From DATEPR01 sp036269975 (GTDB lineage: Bacteria > Actinomycetota > Actinomycetes > Mycobacteriales > Pseudonocardiaceae), in contig DATBDL010000468.1 in NCBI GenBank assembly GCA_036269975.1, forward strand, positions 1 to 17,806: DNA of 17,806 nucleotides, read 5' to 3'. Of this stretch, positions 7,311-14,549 are shown piece by piece; positions within the stretch are counted from its first letter, which is position 1, and each line of letters begins with the position of its first letter. The translations under genes and the position numbers were made by a program. A model generated the notes under the pieces. That model was given only the letters and a program-made list of their open reading frames with translations, had not been told where the DNA came from and searched no databases.

Positions 7311-8663
7311 GTGGACACATTCGGATGGGACACGGTATCCGTACTGGCGGCCGACACCGTGAACGGGGCACTGGCCGGACACGCCGGTGAACTGGTCATG
7401 GCGTTCGACGCCGATCCGGGTACCGATCCACCGGTCACGGCGCGCGGCGTGTTCGCGTCCTGGCAGATCATGCCGGGCGGCACGGAGCAGTTGCTGTACC
7501 TGGGCCTGGCCGTCGAGTCGGGCACCCTGTCGGTCGGGGTCGGGTCCGGGCCGCGCATCGCCGTCGAGTTCGTGTCCCGCATGCGGGAGTCGGACGCCAG
7601 CACCCACGATCTGGCCGGTGTGACCGTCGTCGTGGCGATCAACCTCCGAGTGCTGCACAACAGCGGAGAGGAGAAGGCGACCCTACGGTTCGACCTCACG
7701 CGGCCGGGATACACCCTCCCGCCCGCTGGACCGGGTTGCGTGACACCGGTGACGGTGATCGATCCGGGCGGGAAGCTCTCGGTCGCGGCCAAGAGCCTGC
7801 TGGGCATGGCGATCGCGGACGACCTGGTGCGCAAAAGCGACCGGGTGCACTACATCTTCTCGACGATCAGCCTGGTGCCGCCCGGCACCGACAGTTGGCT
7901 GGCGCCAACGGTGTCCGACTACTCCTACGGTGCCCGCGAAAGCGGTGGCCGGCCGTTCCTCGGCGTACTGAACATGACCGAGGGACGGCCGGCCACCGGC
8001 CATCCGCGTCAGATCGATCCGACCGCACTGCGGGAGGACATGTCGGCGAGCTTCGTCATCTCGCGGGACCTGTTCCTGCGACGTGTACTACTGCCAGCGC
8101 TGCCAACCGCCTACCGCACCGGCGCGGACTCGTTCGTGTTCGACGCCGACCGGCACATGATCAGGAACACCAGAGAGTTCGAGGCGTTCTCCGTCCGATC
8201 AGGTCTGATCGACTACCACCCGAGAATCGTGTCGTTCGAACTGCGAGTGGAAGGAGACTCGCTGCGCTCGTCGGTGGCCGGAACCTGTGACATGTACGCC
8301 GGAATCGGGATGTCGTTCACCATCAACAGCGTCAACCGCGCGGTGTTCGACCCGGCCACCCGACGACTGGCGTTCGCGACGGACCCGAACCCGAGGTCCA
8401 GCCACACCTCCGACGTCCCATGGTACTTCTGGTTTCTGGGGCCGCTGGTCGTAGGGATCACGGAACTCTGCGTCAAGGTGATCTCGGACAGCATCGCGCA
8501 GCAACTGACCGACCTGCTGCGCGGTGCCCTGTCCATCACCGAGAGCGCGCCGAAGATCGTCACGTGGACGGACACCGACGGCTTCGACGTGCATGTGGCG
8601 GGCCTGGACGGCGCGCTCTACATCATGGGCCAGGTACGCCCACGGACGACGGCTCTCACTTGA
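7311..8663 (+). CDS. P47/OrfX-family TULIP protein, copy 2
   Basis: 450 residues from a GTG at 7311, 9 bp after the stop of copy 1. The ribosome binding site is weak (GAGAG), so translation is probably coupled. The start is supported because FGWDTVSVLAADTVN (4-18) is the conserved P47 N-terminus. Further landmarks are VFASWQIMPGG (47-57), VHYIFSTISLVPPGTDSWL (179-197), FVISRDLFLRRVLLPAL (248-264), and DPNPRSSHTSDVPWYFWFLG (358-377), the last very like the clostridial P47 segment that leads into its hydrophobic part. It ends with a VTWTDTDGFDV...GALYIMG module like that of copy 1. It lacks the N-terminal extension of copy 1 and is closer in length to clostridial P47. No signal peptide. The two copies probably work as a pair, as P47 and OrfX proteins do elsewhere. 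Confidence 0.82.
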   Translation: MDTFGWDTVSVLAADTVNGALAGHAGELVMAFDADPGTDPPVTARGVFASWQIMPGGTEQLLYLGLAVESGTLSVGVGSGPRIAVEFVSRMRESDASTHDLAGVTVVVAINLRVLHNSGEEKATLRFDLTRPGYTLPPAGPGCVTPVTVIDPGGKLSVAAKSLLGMAIADDLVRKSDRVHYIFSTISLVPPGTDSWLAPTVSDYSYGARESGGRPFLGVLNMTEGRPATGHPRQIDPTALREDMSASFVISRDLFLRRVLLPALPTAYRTGADSFVFDADRHMIRNTREFEAFSVRSGLIDYHPRIVSFELRVEGDSLRSSVAGTCDMYAGIGMSFTINSVNRAVFDPATRRLAFATDPNPRSSHTSDVPWYFWFLGPLVVGITELCVKVISDSIAQQLTDLLRGALSITESAPKIVTWTDTDGFDVHVAGLDGALYIMGQVRPRTTALT

Positions 8664-10056
8664 CAGAATAGGAGGTCCTGGTGGCGACGCGCATGGTGCG
8701 CAGCCGTTCGTGGATGTCGGCCGCGGCCGGGCCGCCGGTGCCGAGCATGGCGAGTCGTCCGTCGAGGTCGGCCAGCCGGCGCAGGGTGGTCGACCTGAGC
8801 ATCTCGGGCGGCAGCACTTCGAGCACGTGCAATCCGAGTTCGGCGGCGGCTTCCGCGGTGCCACCCGCGGCGTTGGCCAGGGCCAGTACCAGGGTGATGG
8901 CGGCCCAACCGGGGCGGCCGGGTTGGGTGTGCCGCGTCGACCTGGCGGCGTGGGTCCTGGTCGCGGCGAGGTCGCCGAGTCCGGCGGCGGCCTCGGCCAG
9001 GTGCAGTTCGAGTTCTGCCCGGTCGAAGCCCAGCCGGCCGGGCAGTTCCGGCACCGGGCTGGCATCCATCGCCCTGAGTGCGGCCAGCATCGCGTCCCGC
9101 GCGTCGTTGGTTCGGCCAAGGCGCACCAGGGCCGGGAGTTCCGCCCACGCGATGGCCTGCGCGCGGCGCAACGGCTCGCGGGCGTGGCCGACCGCGTGCC
9201 GCGCCAGGTCCAGTGCGCGGCTCGGATCGCCGCCGTCCAGTGCCAGCATGCTGCGCGCGCCCAGCGACCATGCCAGCAACCGGTCGTCGCCGATGGTCGT
9301 CGCCAGTTCGGTGGCGATGTCGATGTGGATCTCGGCGGCCGGCCGGTCCGCGACATGGAAGGCGAGATTGCCCAGCAGTGCGGACAGCCGCGCCGCAACG
9401 CCCAGCAACGCTCGGCGGTCGTCGGCGGGGCGACGGACGTCGAGCATCGCGGCCGCCACGGCGCGACAGTGGTGCACCTCGTTGATCAGCAGCGCGGGCG
9501 GGAACTCGGCGTAGTGCCGGTCGTAGTACCGCACGGTGTGGTCGAGTTGTTCCAGGGTGACCGGACCGCCGGCCGGCCCCTCGGCCGCCAGCGCCAGCAA
9601 CACCGACGTGCGCACGGCGACCGCGGGCTGGTGCGCTTCGGTGGATCCGCCCCGGCGCTGGTCGGGCACGAACGAGTACGGGGTGAATGCCGACCGCGCC
9701 GGCAGGCCCAGTTCGTCCGGCGGGGCCTGGTACAGCCGGCACAGCGCGTCGACGTATTCGGGGCTGGGCACGCCGTCGCCGTGTTCCCAGCGGCACAGCA
9801 TCGACGAGTTCAGCGGTGGCGCCGCGAGTTGCGCGCTCCGGTAGAGCGCCGCGATGCTGGCGATCACGTCCGGCCGCGACCATCCGTTCGCGAACCGCCA
9901 TGCCTCGAGTGGTTGCAGTTCCGGCAGTTCGGCGCGGATGGCCGCCACGACGCGCGCCGGCATCCAGCCGGCGGACTGGCCACGCAGCCGGATTTCCTGC
10001 GCACGCCGCCGCAACTGGGCCCGTTTCGCCCTCGTGACCTTCGGTGCTTCCGCCAT
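8656..10056 (-). CDS. XRE-like helix-turn-helix regulator with a helical (TPR-like) C-terminal domain
   Basis: 466 residues from the ATG at 10056, preceded only by a weak GGGCG. The DNA-binding domain is at about 50-115: EAWRFANGWSRPDVIASIAA, then SSMLCRWEHGDGVPSPEYVD, then LCRLYQAPPDELG. This is the usual layout of actinomycete XRE regulators. The remaining roughly 340 residues are Ala/Leu/Arg-rich helices (such as RALDLARHAVGHAREPLRRA) that look like tetratricopeptide-type repeats, typical of regulators that sense a small molecule or partner. The gene points against the P47-like operon and its stop overlaps the copy 2 stop by 8 bp. It diverges from the 10238 operon across 181 bp. It is therefore the obvious candidate local regulator of both arms. 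Many long open frames on the opposite strand are shadows of it. Confidence 0.85.
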   Translation of the reverse strand: MAEAPKVTRAKRAQLRRRAQEIRLRGQSAGWMPARVVAAIRAELPELQPLEAWRFANGWSRPDVIASIAALYRSAQLAAPPLNSSMLCRWEHGDGVPSPEYVDALCRLYQAPPDELGLPARSAFTPYSFVPDQRRGGSTEAHQPAVAVRTSVLLALAAEGPAGGPVTLEQLDHTVRYYDRHYAEFPPALLINEVHHCRAVAAAMLDVRRPADDRRALLGVAARLSALLGNLAFHVADRPAAEIHIDIATELATTIGDDRLLAWSLGARSMLALDGGDPSRALDLARHAVGHAREPLRRAQAIAWAELPALVRLGRTNDARDAMLAALRAMDASPVPELPGRLGFDRAELELHLAEAAAGLGDLAATRTHAARSTRHTQPGRPGWAAITLVLALANAAGGTAEAAAELGLHVLEVLPPEMLRSTTLRRLADLDGRLAMLGTGGPAAADIHERLRTMRVATRTSYSVK

Positions 10057-10237
10057 TTGTCGCCCGACATTAGGGGAAAATCCACGGCCCGCACATTCCC
10101 CAGAGGAGTGATTTCCATCGGGAATCAACATTGCCGACCGTGACAATAGTCCGCGCGAACGCTGGCATTGTTGCGCGACCGAGCGCGGCGCGATGCTGGT
10201 CGGGTCCGGTTCGGACACCGATTCCGAAAGGAAAGCC
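10057..10237. promoter_or_regulatory. Divergent promoter region between the XRE regulator and the beta-protein/nuclease operon
   Basis: 181 bp, moderately A/T-rich in its first half. It must hold the start signals for both directions. A 5-3-5 palindrome, GTCCG-GTT-CGGAC, lies at 10204-10216, just before AAAGGA (10227-10232), the ribosome binding site of the rightward gene. A smaller TTCC-ATC-GGGAA repeat occurs near 10113. I could not assign convincing -35 and -10 elements. Confidence 0.45.
10204..10216. promoter_or_regulatory. Palindrome GTCCGGTTCGGAC, second copy of the putative shared operator
   Basis: Perfect 5-bp arms around GTT. It differs by one base from 5504-5516 upstream of the first P47-like gene. 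Its position, 21 bp before the ATG at 10238, would let a bound protein block transcription or early elongation. Confidence 0.45.
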
Positions 10238-10921
10238 ATGCCTGAGTACAAGCTCAACACGTCGTTCACCGGCGCCGACCTCACCCGATTCCTGGCGGCC
10301 GGCTCGAACGTGGTCGTTGCCAAGCCCAACAACGGCGGCCAGCCGAATGTCGCCTGGGTCGTGTACCGGCCGCTGGAGAAAAACGCCATGACGTGGGAGG
10401 AGGAGTACGGCATCTACGCGTCCAACGCCGACCTGATTTCCGGTGGCGAGCTGTTCCAGATGTCGAAGACCGGCTTCCCGGCGGTGGCGGGCAAGCTGTA
10501 CTCGATGACCGATACCGGAGCGTTCGGCCCACCCACGTCCGGCGGCTCGGCGGGGTCGTACACGGCCGTCAACGGATACGCCAACCTACCCAAGGGCTTC
10601 CTGACGATCGGACTGTTCCAGGACGCCGTCGTCAACGGCAACGCCGCCACCGGCAATGCGGTTTCCGCAGCGACGGTGCAGTACAACTACAAGGCCGTCA
10701 TGACTCCCTACACCACGGTCTACCTGTGGATGCAGTCCCAGGTGGTGAGCAATTCCGTGCTCACGGTGGTGACGTCACCGATGACCAAGGTGACGTTCGG
10801 CGGATCGGTCACCGACATCTCGCTGGCCTACGACGCCACGTCGGGCACGTTCATCCCGCCGTCGGACAATCAGTTGGCGGCCGGGCTTTCGGTCGACCAC
10901 TACGCGCCGGCAGTCCTGTGA
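10238..10921 (+). CDS. Unrecognised beta-rich protein, possibly RhiA-like
   Basis: 227 residues; the ATG at 10238 has AAAGGA five bases upstream, so the longer open frame from 10193 is not used. There is no signal peptide or membrane segment. Composition is rich in Thr, Ser, Val, Gly and aromatics, with alternating hydrophobic strands, as in an extracellular beta-sandwich. A recognisable block is NVAWVVYRPLEKNAMTWEEE (37-56) followed by YGIYASN and a Gly-rich region. The spacing (VAW, then P, then W...Y, then S...G) resembles my recollection of the rhizobial RhiA family, but that link is tentative. The second half has TPYTTVYLWMQSQVVSNSVL (156-175), again beta-like. It has no Cys. The DNase I-fold gene follows after 10 bp, so the two are probably co-expressed. 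Function unknown; a binding or carbohydrate/lipid-recognition role is only a guess. Confidence 0.72.
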   Translation: MPEYKLNTSFTGADLTRFLAAGSNVVVAKPNNGGQPNVAWVVYRPLEKNAMTWEEEYGIYASNADLISGGELFQMSKTGFPAVAGKLYSMTDTGAFGPPTSGGSAGSYTAVNGYANLPKGFLTIGLFQDAVVNGNAATGNAVSAATVQYNYKAVMTPYTTVYLWMQSQVVSNSVLTVVTSPMTKVTFGGSVTDISLAYDATSGTFIPPSDNQLAAGLSVDHYAPAVL

Positions 10922-10931
10922 GGGCGGCCCG

Positions 10932-11735
10932 ATGTCGAGCCTGAACGTCCTGACATGGAACAGCACCGGTGAAACCGCCCAGGGTGCCGCGGACCTGGCC
11001 GGCGTGATCAACTACCTGATTCAGCGGGAGAACTGGCAGCCGCAGGTCATCGTGATCCAGGAGGCCAACGCGAATCCCGGCGGGGCGATCTACAACATGT
11101 TGGCCTCGCTCGGTGGCGCCTACAACCAGCCACCGGGACACGCCGTCGAGGGCGGGGCGTACGGCCGCGGTTATCTGCTGTTGACCCACCGGTCGGTGCA
11201 GGTGACGGTGCCGTTCGTCCGGGCAAACCTGGATCAGGATCCCGTTTTGCTCAACGTGATCAACGGACTGCCGCCGGCATGGCGGACCACCGCTCTGAAC
11301 GAACTGACCGGCATGCGGATGCCGGCGGTCGCCGGACTGGTGGTCGGCGGGGCGGCGGTGCCGTTCCTGACCTGGCACGCACCGCGCGGGCCGGGGCCGT
11401 TGTTGGGAACCGCCCTGCCCGGCGGGGCGAACGCGGACGCATTCTGGTTCCTACAGAATTCCAGCGTCTACCAACAGCTCACGGCGCCCGGCCGGAACAA
11501 CGTCGGCGTGATCGCGGGTGATCTCAACATCACCTACGCCGCGATCAACGCGCCGACCAATATTCCGGCACTGCCCGAGATTCTGCCGGATTTCGACGGG
11601 GTGAGCGATAATCTGGATCACATCGTCGCGCACCCACAGCCCGGACAGGCGGCACCGACATTCCCCGGTGCCACCACCGGTCATTTCCCGGCGTCCGGCA
11701 CGCACAACATTCTCGTCTCCACCATCGTCTGGTAG
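10932..11735 (+). CDS. Endonuclease/exonuclease/phosphatase (DNase I-fold) protein, CdtB-like
   Basis: 267 residues; the ATG at 10932 has AGGG seven bases upstream. Motifs in order: VLTWN (Asn10); IQEAN (Glu44, metal ligand); RMPAV (Arg129), like the RPAVG segment of CdtB; LTWHAP (His149, catalytic); AGDLN (Asp197, Asn199); LDHIVAH (229-235); and a terminal GTHNILV (256-262). In the superfamily the last motif is normally SDHxP; here His258 is kept but the preceding Asp is Thr257. The family includes DNase I, CdtB genotoxin subunits, sphingomyelinases and inositol phosphatases, so the substrate could be DNA or a phospholipid headgroup. No signal peptide is seen. Second gene of the operon starting at 10238. 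A strong hairpin follows. Calling it CdtB-like is an inference from motif spacing. Confidence 0.78.
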   Translation: MSSLNVLTWNSTGETAQGAADLAGVINYLIQRENWQPQVIVIQEANANPGGAIYNMLASLGGAYNQPPGHAVEGGAYGRGYLLLTHRSVQVTVPFVRANLDQDPVLLNVINGLPPAWRTTALNELTGMRMPAVAGLVVGGAAVPFLTWHAPRGPGPLLGTALPGGANADAFWFLQNSSVYQQLTAPGRNNVGVIAGDLNITYAAINAPTNIPALPEILPDFDGVSDNLDHIVAHPQPGQAAPTFPGATTGHFPASGTHNILVSTIVW

Positions 11736-11744
11736 TCCGTCGGT

Positions 11745-11781
11745 GGATGGGCGGCCGGTGACCACCACCGGCCGCCCATCC
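11745..11781. terminator. Bidirectional hairpin terminator
   Basis: A 16-bp perfect stem (11745-11760 with 11766-11781) around the loop ACCAC, between the convergent DNase I-fold and VOC genes. It has no clear T-run, as is common in actinomycetes, and would serve both strands. Confidence 0.8.
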
Positions 11782-11787
11782 GTCCAC

Positions 11788-12507
11788 TCAGGACTGCTGG
11801 CACAGGCAGAACGGGTGCCCGGCCGGATCGGCGAAGACGCGGAAATTGGTGGCGTCGCTCGGCAGCCGTACCGCGCCCAGCTCCAGCGCTCGCGCCTCAC
11901 CCGCGTCGAGGTCGTCGACGAGGATGTCCAGGTGCGCCTGCTGCGGCTGCGCCGGGTCCGGCCACCGCGGCGGCGTGTACTCGCTGACCTGCTGGAACAT
12001 CACGCTCCTGCCGTCACCGACGATGAGCGCGCCCTCCGGGCCCTCGTACGTGACGGCCATGCCCATCAGTTCGGCGTAGAAACGGGCCAGCCCGGACGCG
12101 TCCGGCGCGTCGATCGTCACCGCGAACAGCCCCATCACCGGGCCGACACCGTCCTTCTGGCACAGGTCGAACGGGTGACCGGCCGGATCGGCCAGCGTGA
12201 TCCAGGTCGGACCAGCACCAAGCCGGGTCGCGCCGAGGCCGACCGCCCGCTCGGCCGCCGCCTCGTGGTCGTCGACCTGGAGGTCGAGGTGGAACTGCTG
12301 CGGGAGCTCCTGTCCCGGCCAGTGGGGCGCGACGTGGTCGGGCGCCAACTGGAACGCGATCTCCTGGCCGTCGCCGGTCCGGATCGTGATCCAGTCGGTG
12401 TCCCGCCGAACGATCTCCCAGCCCGCGAGCTGGACGTAGAAGTCGGCCAGTCCGTCGATGTCCGCCGCGTCGAACGCGGCGAGTTCCAAGGTTCCTGTCG
12501 TGGTCAT
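11788..12507 (-). CDS. Two-domain VOC (glyoxalase/bleomycin-resistance-type) protein
   Basis: 239 residues from the ATG at 12507. It holds two VOC modules (about 5-118 and 125-238), each with a FYxxLxGW/FYAELMGM helix, an HLDLQVDD or HLDILVDD strand (73-80 and 192-199), and a closing DPAGHPFxLCQ (107-117 and 227-237). Similar actinomycete proteins are annotated as glyoxalase/dioxygenase-fold proteins, often with unknown substrate; a hydroxylase or binding/resistance role is possible. It lies 36 bp downstream of the TetR gene on the same strand and has only a weak ribosome binding site, so it is probably co-transcribed with tetR. It may act with the divergent P450 unit, for example on the same small molecule, but this is inferred from position only. 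Confidence 0.85.
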   Translation of the reverse strand: MTTTGTLELAAFDAADIDGLADFYVQLAGWEIVRRDTDWITIRTGDGQEIAFQLAPDHVAPHWPGQELPQQFHLDLQVDDHEAAAERAVGLGATRLGAGPTWITLADPAGHPFDLCQKDGVGPVMGLFAVTIDAPDASGLARFYAELMGMAVTYEGPEGALIVGDGRSVMFQQVSEYTPPRWPDPAQPQQAHLDILVDDLDAGEARALELGAVRLPSDATNFRVFADPAGHPFCLCQQS

Positions 12508-12543
12508 GGCGTCATTCTGCCGCCGGCCACCGACAATCGCCGG

Positions 12544-13185
12544 TCACCCGGGTGAGGCCGGGGGTGCCGGTCGCAGCACGAGCGGCAGGTACACGTCGTC
12601 GACGATGTCGTTGATGATCGCCTCGGCGACGGGGGCGCCGAACAGCAGGAACTCGTTGCGCAGCAGGTCGGTCGCGACCGATGCCCGCCGGGACTCCAGC
12701 ACCCACGGCTCGACCTCGCCACGCTCGACGGCCCGCGCCAGGACGACCTTGATCGCCGCGGGTCCGGCCTTGTGGACCCGTTCCCTGATCAGGGCGGCGA
12801 ACGAGGGATCACGCGTCATCTCGCCGAGCAGGCCGCGCAGGATGCCGCCGAGTGGACTGGCCATCTTCGCGGACATCTGGCGCAGCAAGGAGATCACGTC
12901 GGTACGCAGGGCGCCGGTGTCCGGCATGTCCACATCGGCGAAGCCGTGCACCTTCCACGCGTCCACGACCAGTTCGGCGCGACCGGACCAGCGGCGATAG
13001 AGGACGGCCTTGCTGGTGCGTGCGCGGACGGCGACCCGTTCCATGGTCAGCGCGGCGTAACCGGTCTCGGCGAGCTCGGCCAGCGTCGCGGCCAGGATCG
13101 CCGTCTCCAGTTCCTCGCCACGACGGCGTGGCCCTTTGCGGTGGTCAACCGGCGTGACGGCAGTGTCGTCGACGTTCAGTGACAC
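12544..13185 (-). CDS. TetR-family transcriptional regulator
   Basis: 213 residues from a GTG at 13185, with AGGAG five bases upstream. The helix-turn-helix is at about 41-66 (TGYAALTMERVAVRARTSKA followed by VLYRRW), a standard TetR signature. The C-terminal half (LRTDVISLLRQMSAKMASPL, RDPSFAALIRERV) matches the TetR_C family often found near P450 and transporter genes. It diverges from the P450 gene, and a 6-3-6 palindrome in the 108-bp gap overlaps the likely P450 transcription start, so it probably represses the P450-ferredoxin unit and itself. The ligand is unknown. Confidence 0.9.
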   Translation of the reverse strand: MSLNVDDTAVTPVDHRKGPRRRGEELETAILAATLAELAETGYAALTMERVAVRARTSKAVLYRRWSGRAELVVDAWKVHGFADVDMPDTGALRTDVISLLRQMSAKMASPLGGILRGLLGEMTRDPSFAALIRERVHKAGPAAIKVVLARAVERGEVEPWVLESRRASVATDLLRNEFLLFGAPVAEAIINDIVDDVYLPLVLRPAPPASPG

Positions 13186-13215
13186 TGTGACTCCTGACGG
13201 GTTATCGAGAGGACG

Positions 13216-13244
13216 TTGCGTTCTCTGTAACGACGACCTAATCT
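13216..13244 (+). promoter_or_regulatory. Candidate P450 promoter
   Basis: TTGCGT (13216-13221) and TAATCT (13239-13244) with a 17-bp spacer. Matches to consensus are moderate. The predicted start near 13251 would fall at the edge of the palindrome at 13253-13267, which fits repression by the divergent TetR protein. Confidence 0.4.
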
Positions 13245-13252
13245 CGACTTAG

Positions 13253-13267
13253 GGTACGGATCGTACC
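13253..13267. promoter_or_regulatory. Palindromic operator GGTACG-GAT-CGTACC
   Basis: Perfect 6-bp arms around GAT, lying between the divergent TetR and P450 genes and 26 bp before the P450 start codon. Size and position are typical of TetR-family operators. Confidence 0.7.
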
Positions 13268-13293
13268 TTAAAGCCACGGACTCGAGGGGATCG

Positions 13294-14529
13294 ATGACCG
13301 ACATCGTTGCGACGCCCCAGACAGCGACACCTGGTACGGCACAGGCGCCCGCGTTCCCGAACGACCGCACCTGCCCCTACCAGCTACCCGAGCAGTACAC
13401 CAAACTGCGCGACGACGAAGGCTCGCTGCAACGGGTGACCCTGTACGACGGCCGCCCGGCCTGGGTCGTGACCAGGCACGACACCGCCCGCCGGCTGCTG
13501 GCCGACCCACGCATGTCCGCCGACCGGACCCATGAGGACTTCCCGGCCACGTCACCGCGATTCGCCAGCATCCGAGATCGGCGACCGGCGTTCATCAGCA
13601 TGGATCCGCCGGAGCACGGCGAGAAGCGGCGGATGCTGATCAGCGAGTTCACCGTGAAGCGGATCAAGGGCATGCGCCAGGACGTCGAGCGGATCGTGCA
13701 CGGCTTCATCGACGACATGCTCGCCGCCGGCCCACCCGCCGACCTGGTCACCCAGTTCGCGCTGCCGGTACCGTCGATGGTGATCTGCCAGTTGCTCGGC
13801 GTGCCCTACGCCGATCACGACCTCTTTCAGGGCGCGAGCCGGCGGCTGCTCCAGTCGACGACGGCCGAGGGCACGCTCGCCGCCCGCGACGAGCTCATCT
13901 CCTACCTGGACGGGCTGGTCACCAGGTTGCAGGCCGAGCCGGCGCCCGGCCTGCTCAGCAGCCTCATCGCCGAACAGATGGCGCACGGTGAGATCGACCG
14001 CGAGGAACTGGTGTCGACGGCGGTGCTGCTGCTCGTCGCCGGCCACGAGACGACGGCGTCGATGACCTCGCTGTCCGTGATCACGCTGCTGGAGCACCCG
14101 GACCAGCACGCCGCCCTGCGTGCCGATCCCGACCTCGTTCCCGGCGCGGTCGAGGAACTGTTGCGCTACCTCGCCATCGCCGACATCGCGGGCGGCCGGA
14201 TCGCGAAGGCCGACATCGAGATCGACGGGCAGTTGATCAGGGCGGGCGACGGCGTGATCGTCAGCAACTCCATCGCCAACCGCGACGGCGCGGTGTTCGA
14301 CGACCCGGACGCCTTCGACGTGCGGCGCTCGGCCCGCCACCACATCGCCTTCGGCTACGGCGTGCACCAGTGCCTCGGCCAGAACCTGGCCCGGCTGGAA
14401 CTCGAGGTGATCCTGGGTGCGTTGTTCGACCGCGTACCGACGCTGCGACTCGCGGTGCCGGTCGAACAACTGACACTGCGCCCCGGCACGACGATCCAGG
14501 GCGTCAACGAACTGCCGGTCACGTGGTGA
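13294..14529 (+). CDS. Cytochrome P450, CYP105-like
   Basis: 411 residues; ATG with GAGGGG closely upstream. All signatures are present: I-helix AGHETTA (249-255), ExxR at Glu288/Arg291 (EELLRYL), and the heme loop FGYGVHQCLG with Cys360 as the iron ligand. DPPEHGEKRRMLISEFT (104-120) is the usual C-helix region. The protein is soluble, with no membrane anchor. Directly downstream is a 3Fe-4S ferredoxin, the arrangement seen for CYP105-type enzymes (inducible xenobiotic or secondary-metabolite hydroxylases). Electrons would pass from an unlinked reductase through the ferredoxin. Substrate cannot be predicted; control by the divergent TetR implies induction by a small molecule. Confidence 0.95.
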   Translation: MTDIVATPQTATPGTAQAPAFPNDRTCPYQLPEQYTKLRDDEGSLQRVTLYDGRPAWVVTRHDTARRLLADPRMSADRTHEDFPATSPRFASIRDRRPAFISMDPPEHGEKRRMLISEFTVKRIKGMRQDVERIVHGFIDDMLAAGPPADLVTQFALPVPSMVICQLLGVPYADHDLFQGASRRLLQSTTAEGTLAARDELISYLDGLVTRLQAEPAPGLLSSLIAEQMAHGEIDREELVSTAVLLLVAGHETTASMTSLSVITLLEHPDQHAALRADPDLVPGAVEELLRYLAIADIAGGRIAKADIEIDGQLIRAGDGVIVSNSIANRDGAVFDDPDAFDVRRSARHHIAFGYGVHQCLGQNLARLELEVILGALFDRVPTLRLAVPVEQLTLRPGTTIQGVNELPVTW

Positions 14530-14549
14530 CCCCGGCGAAAGGAGTGGCC

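Noticed and set aside
6008..7390. Plus-strand frame of 460 codons within TULIP copy 1
   Set aside because: It is a frame-shifted shadow, dominated by Arg, Gly, Asp and His, over a gene with clear family motifs.
8524..10143. Plus-strand frame of 539 codons
   Set aside because: It is antisense to the XRE regulator, which has a recognisable helix-turn-helix and helical repeats. The plus frame shows no domain.
10193..10237. Upstream start for the beta-rich protein
   Set aside because: The 15 extra residues have no ribosome binding site and cover the palindrome at 10204-10216; the ATG at 10238 has AAAGGA in the right place.
11668..12555. Plus-strand frame of 295 codons
   Set aside because: It is a shadow of the two-domain VOC gene and also runs through the terminator hairpin.
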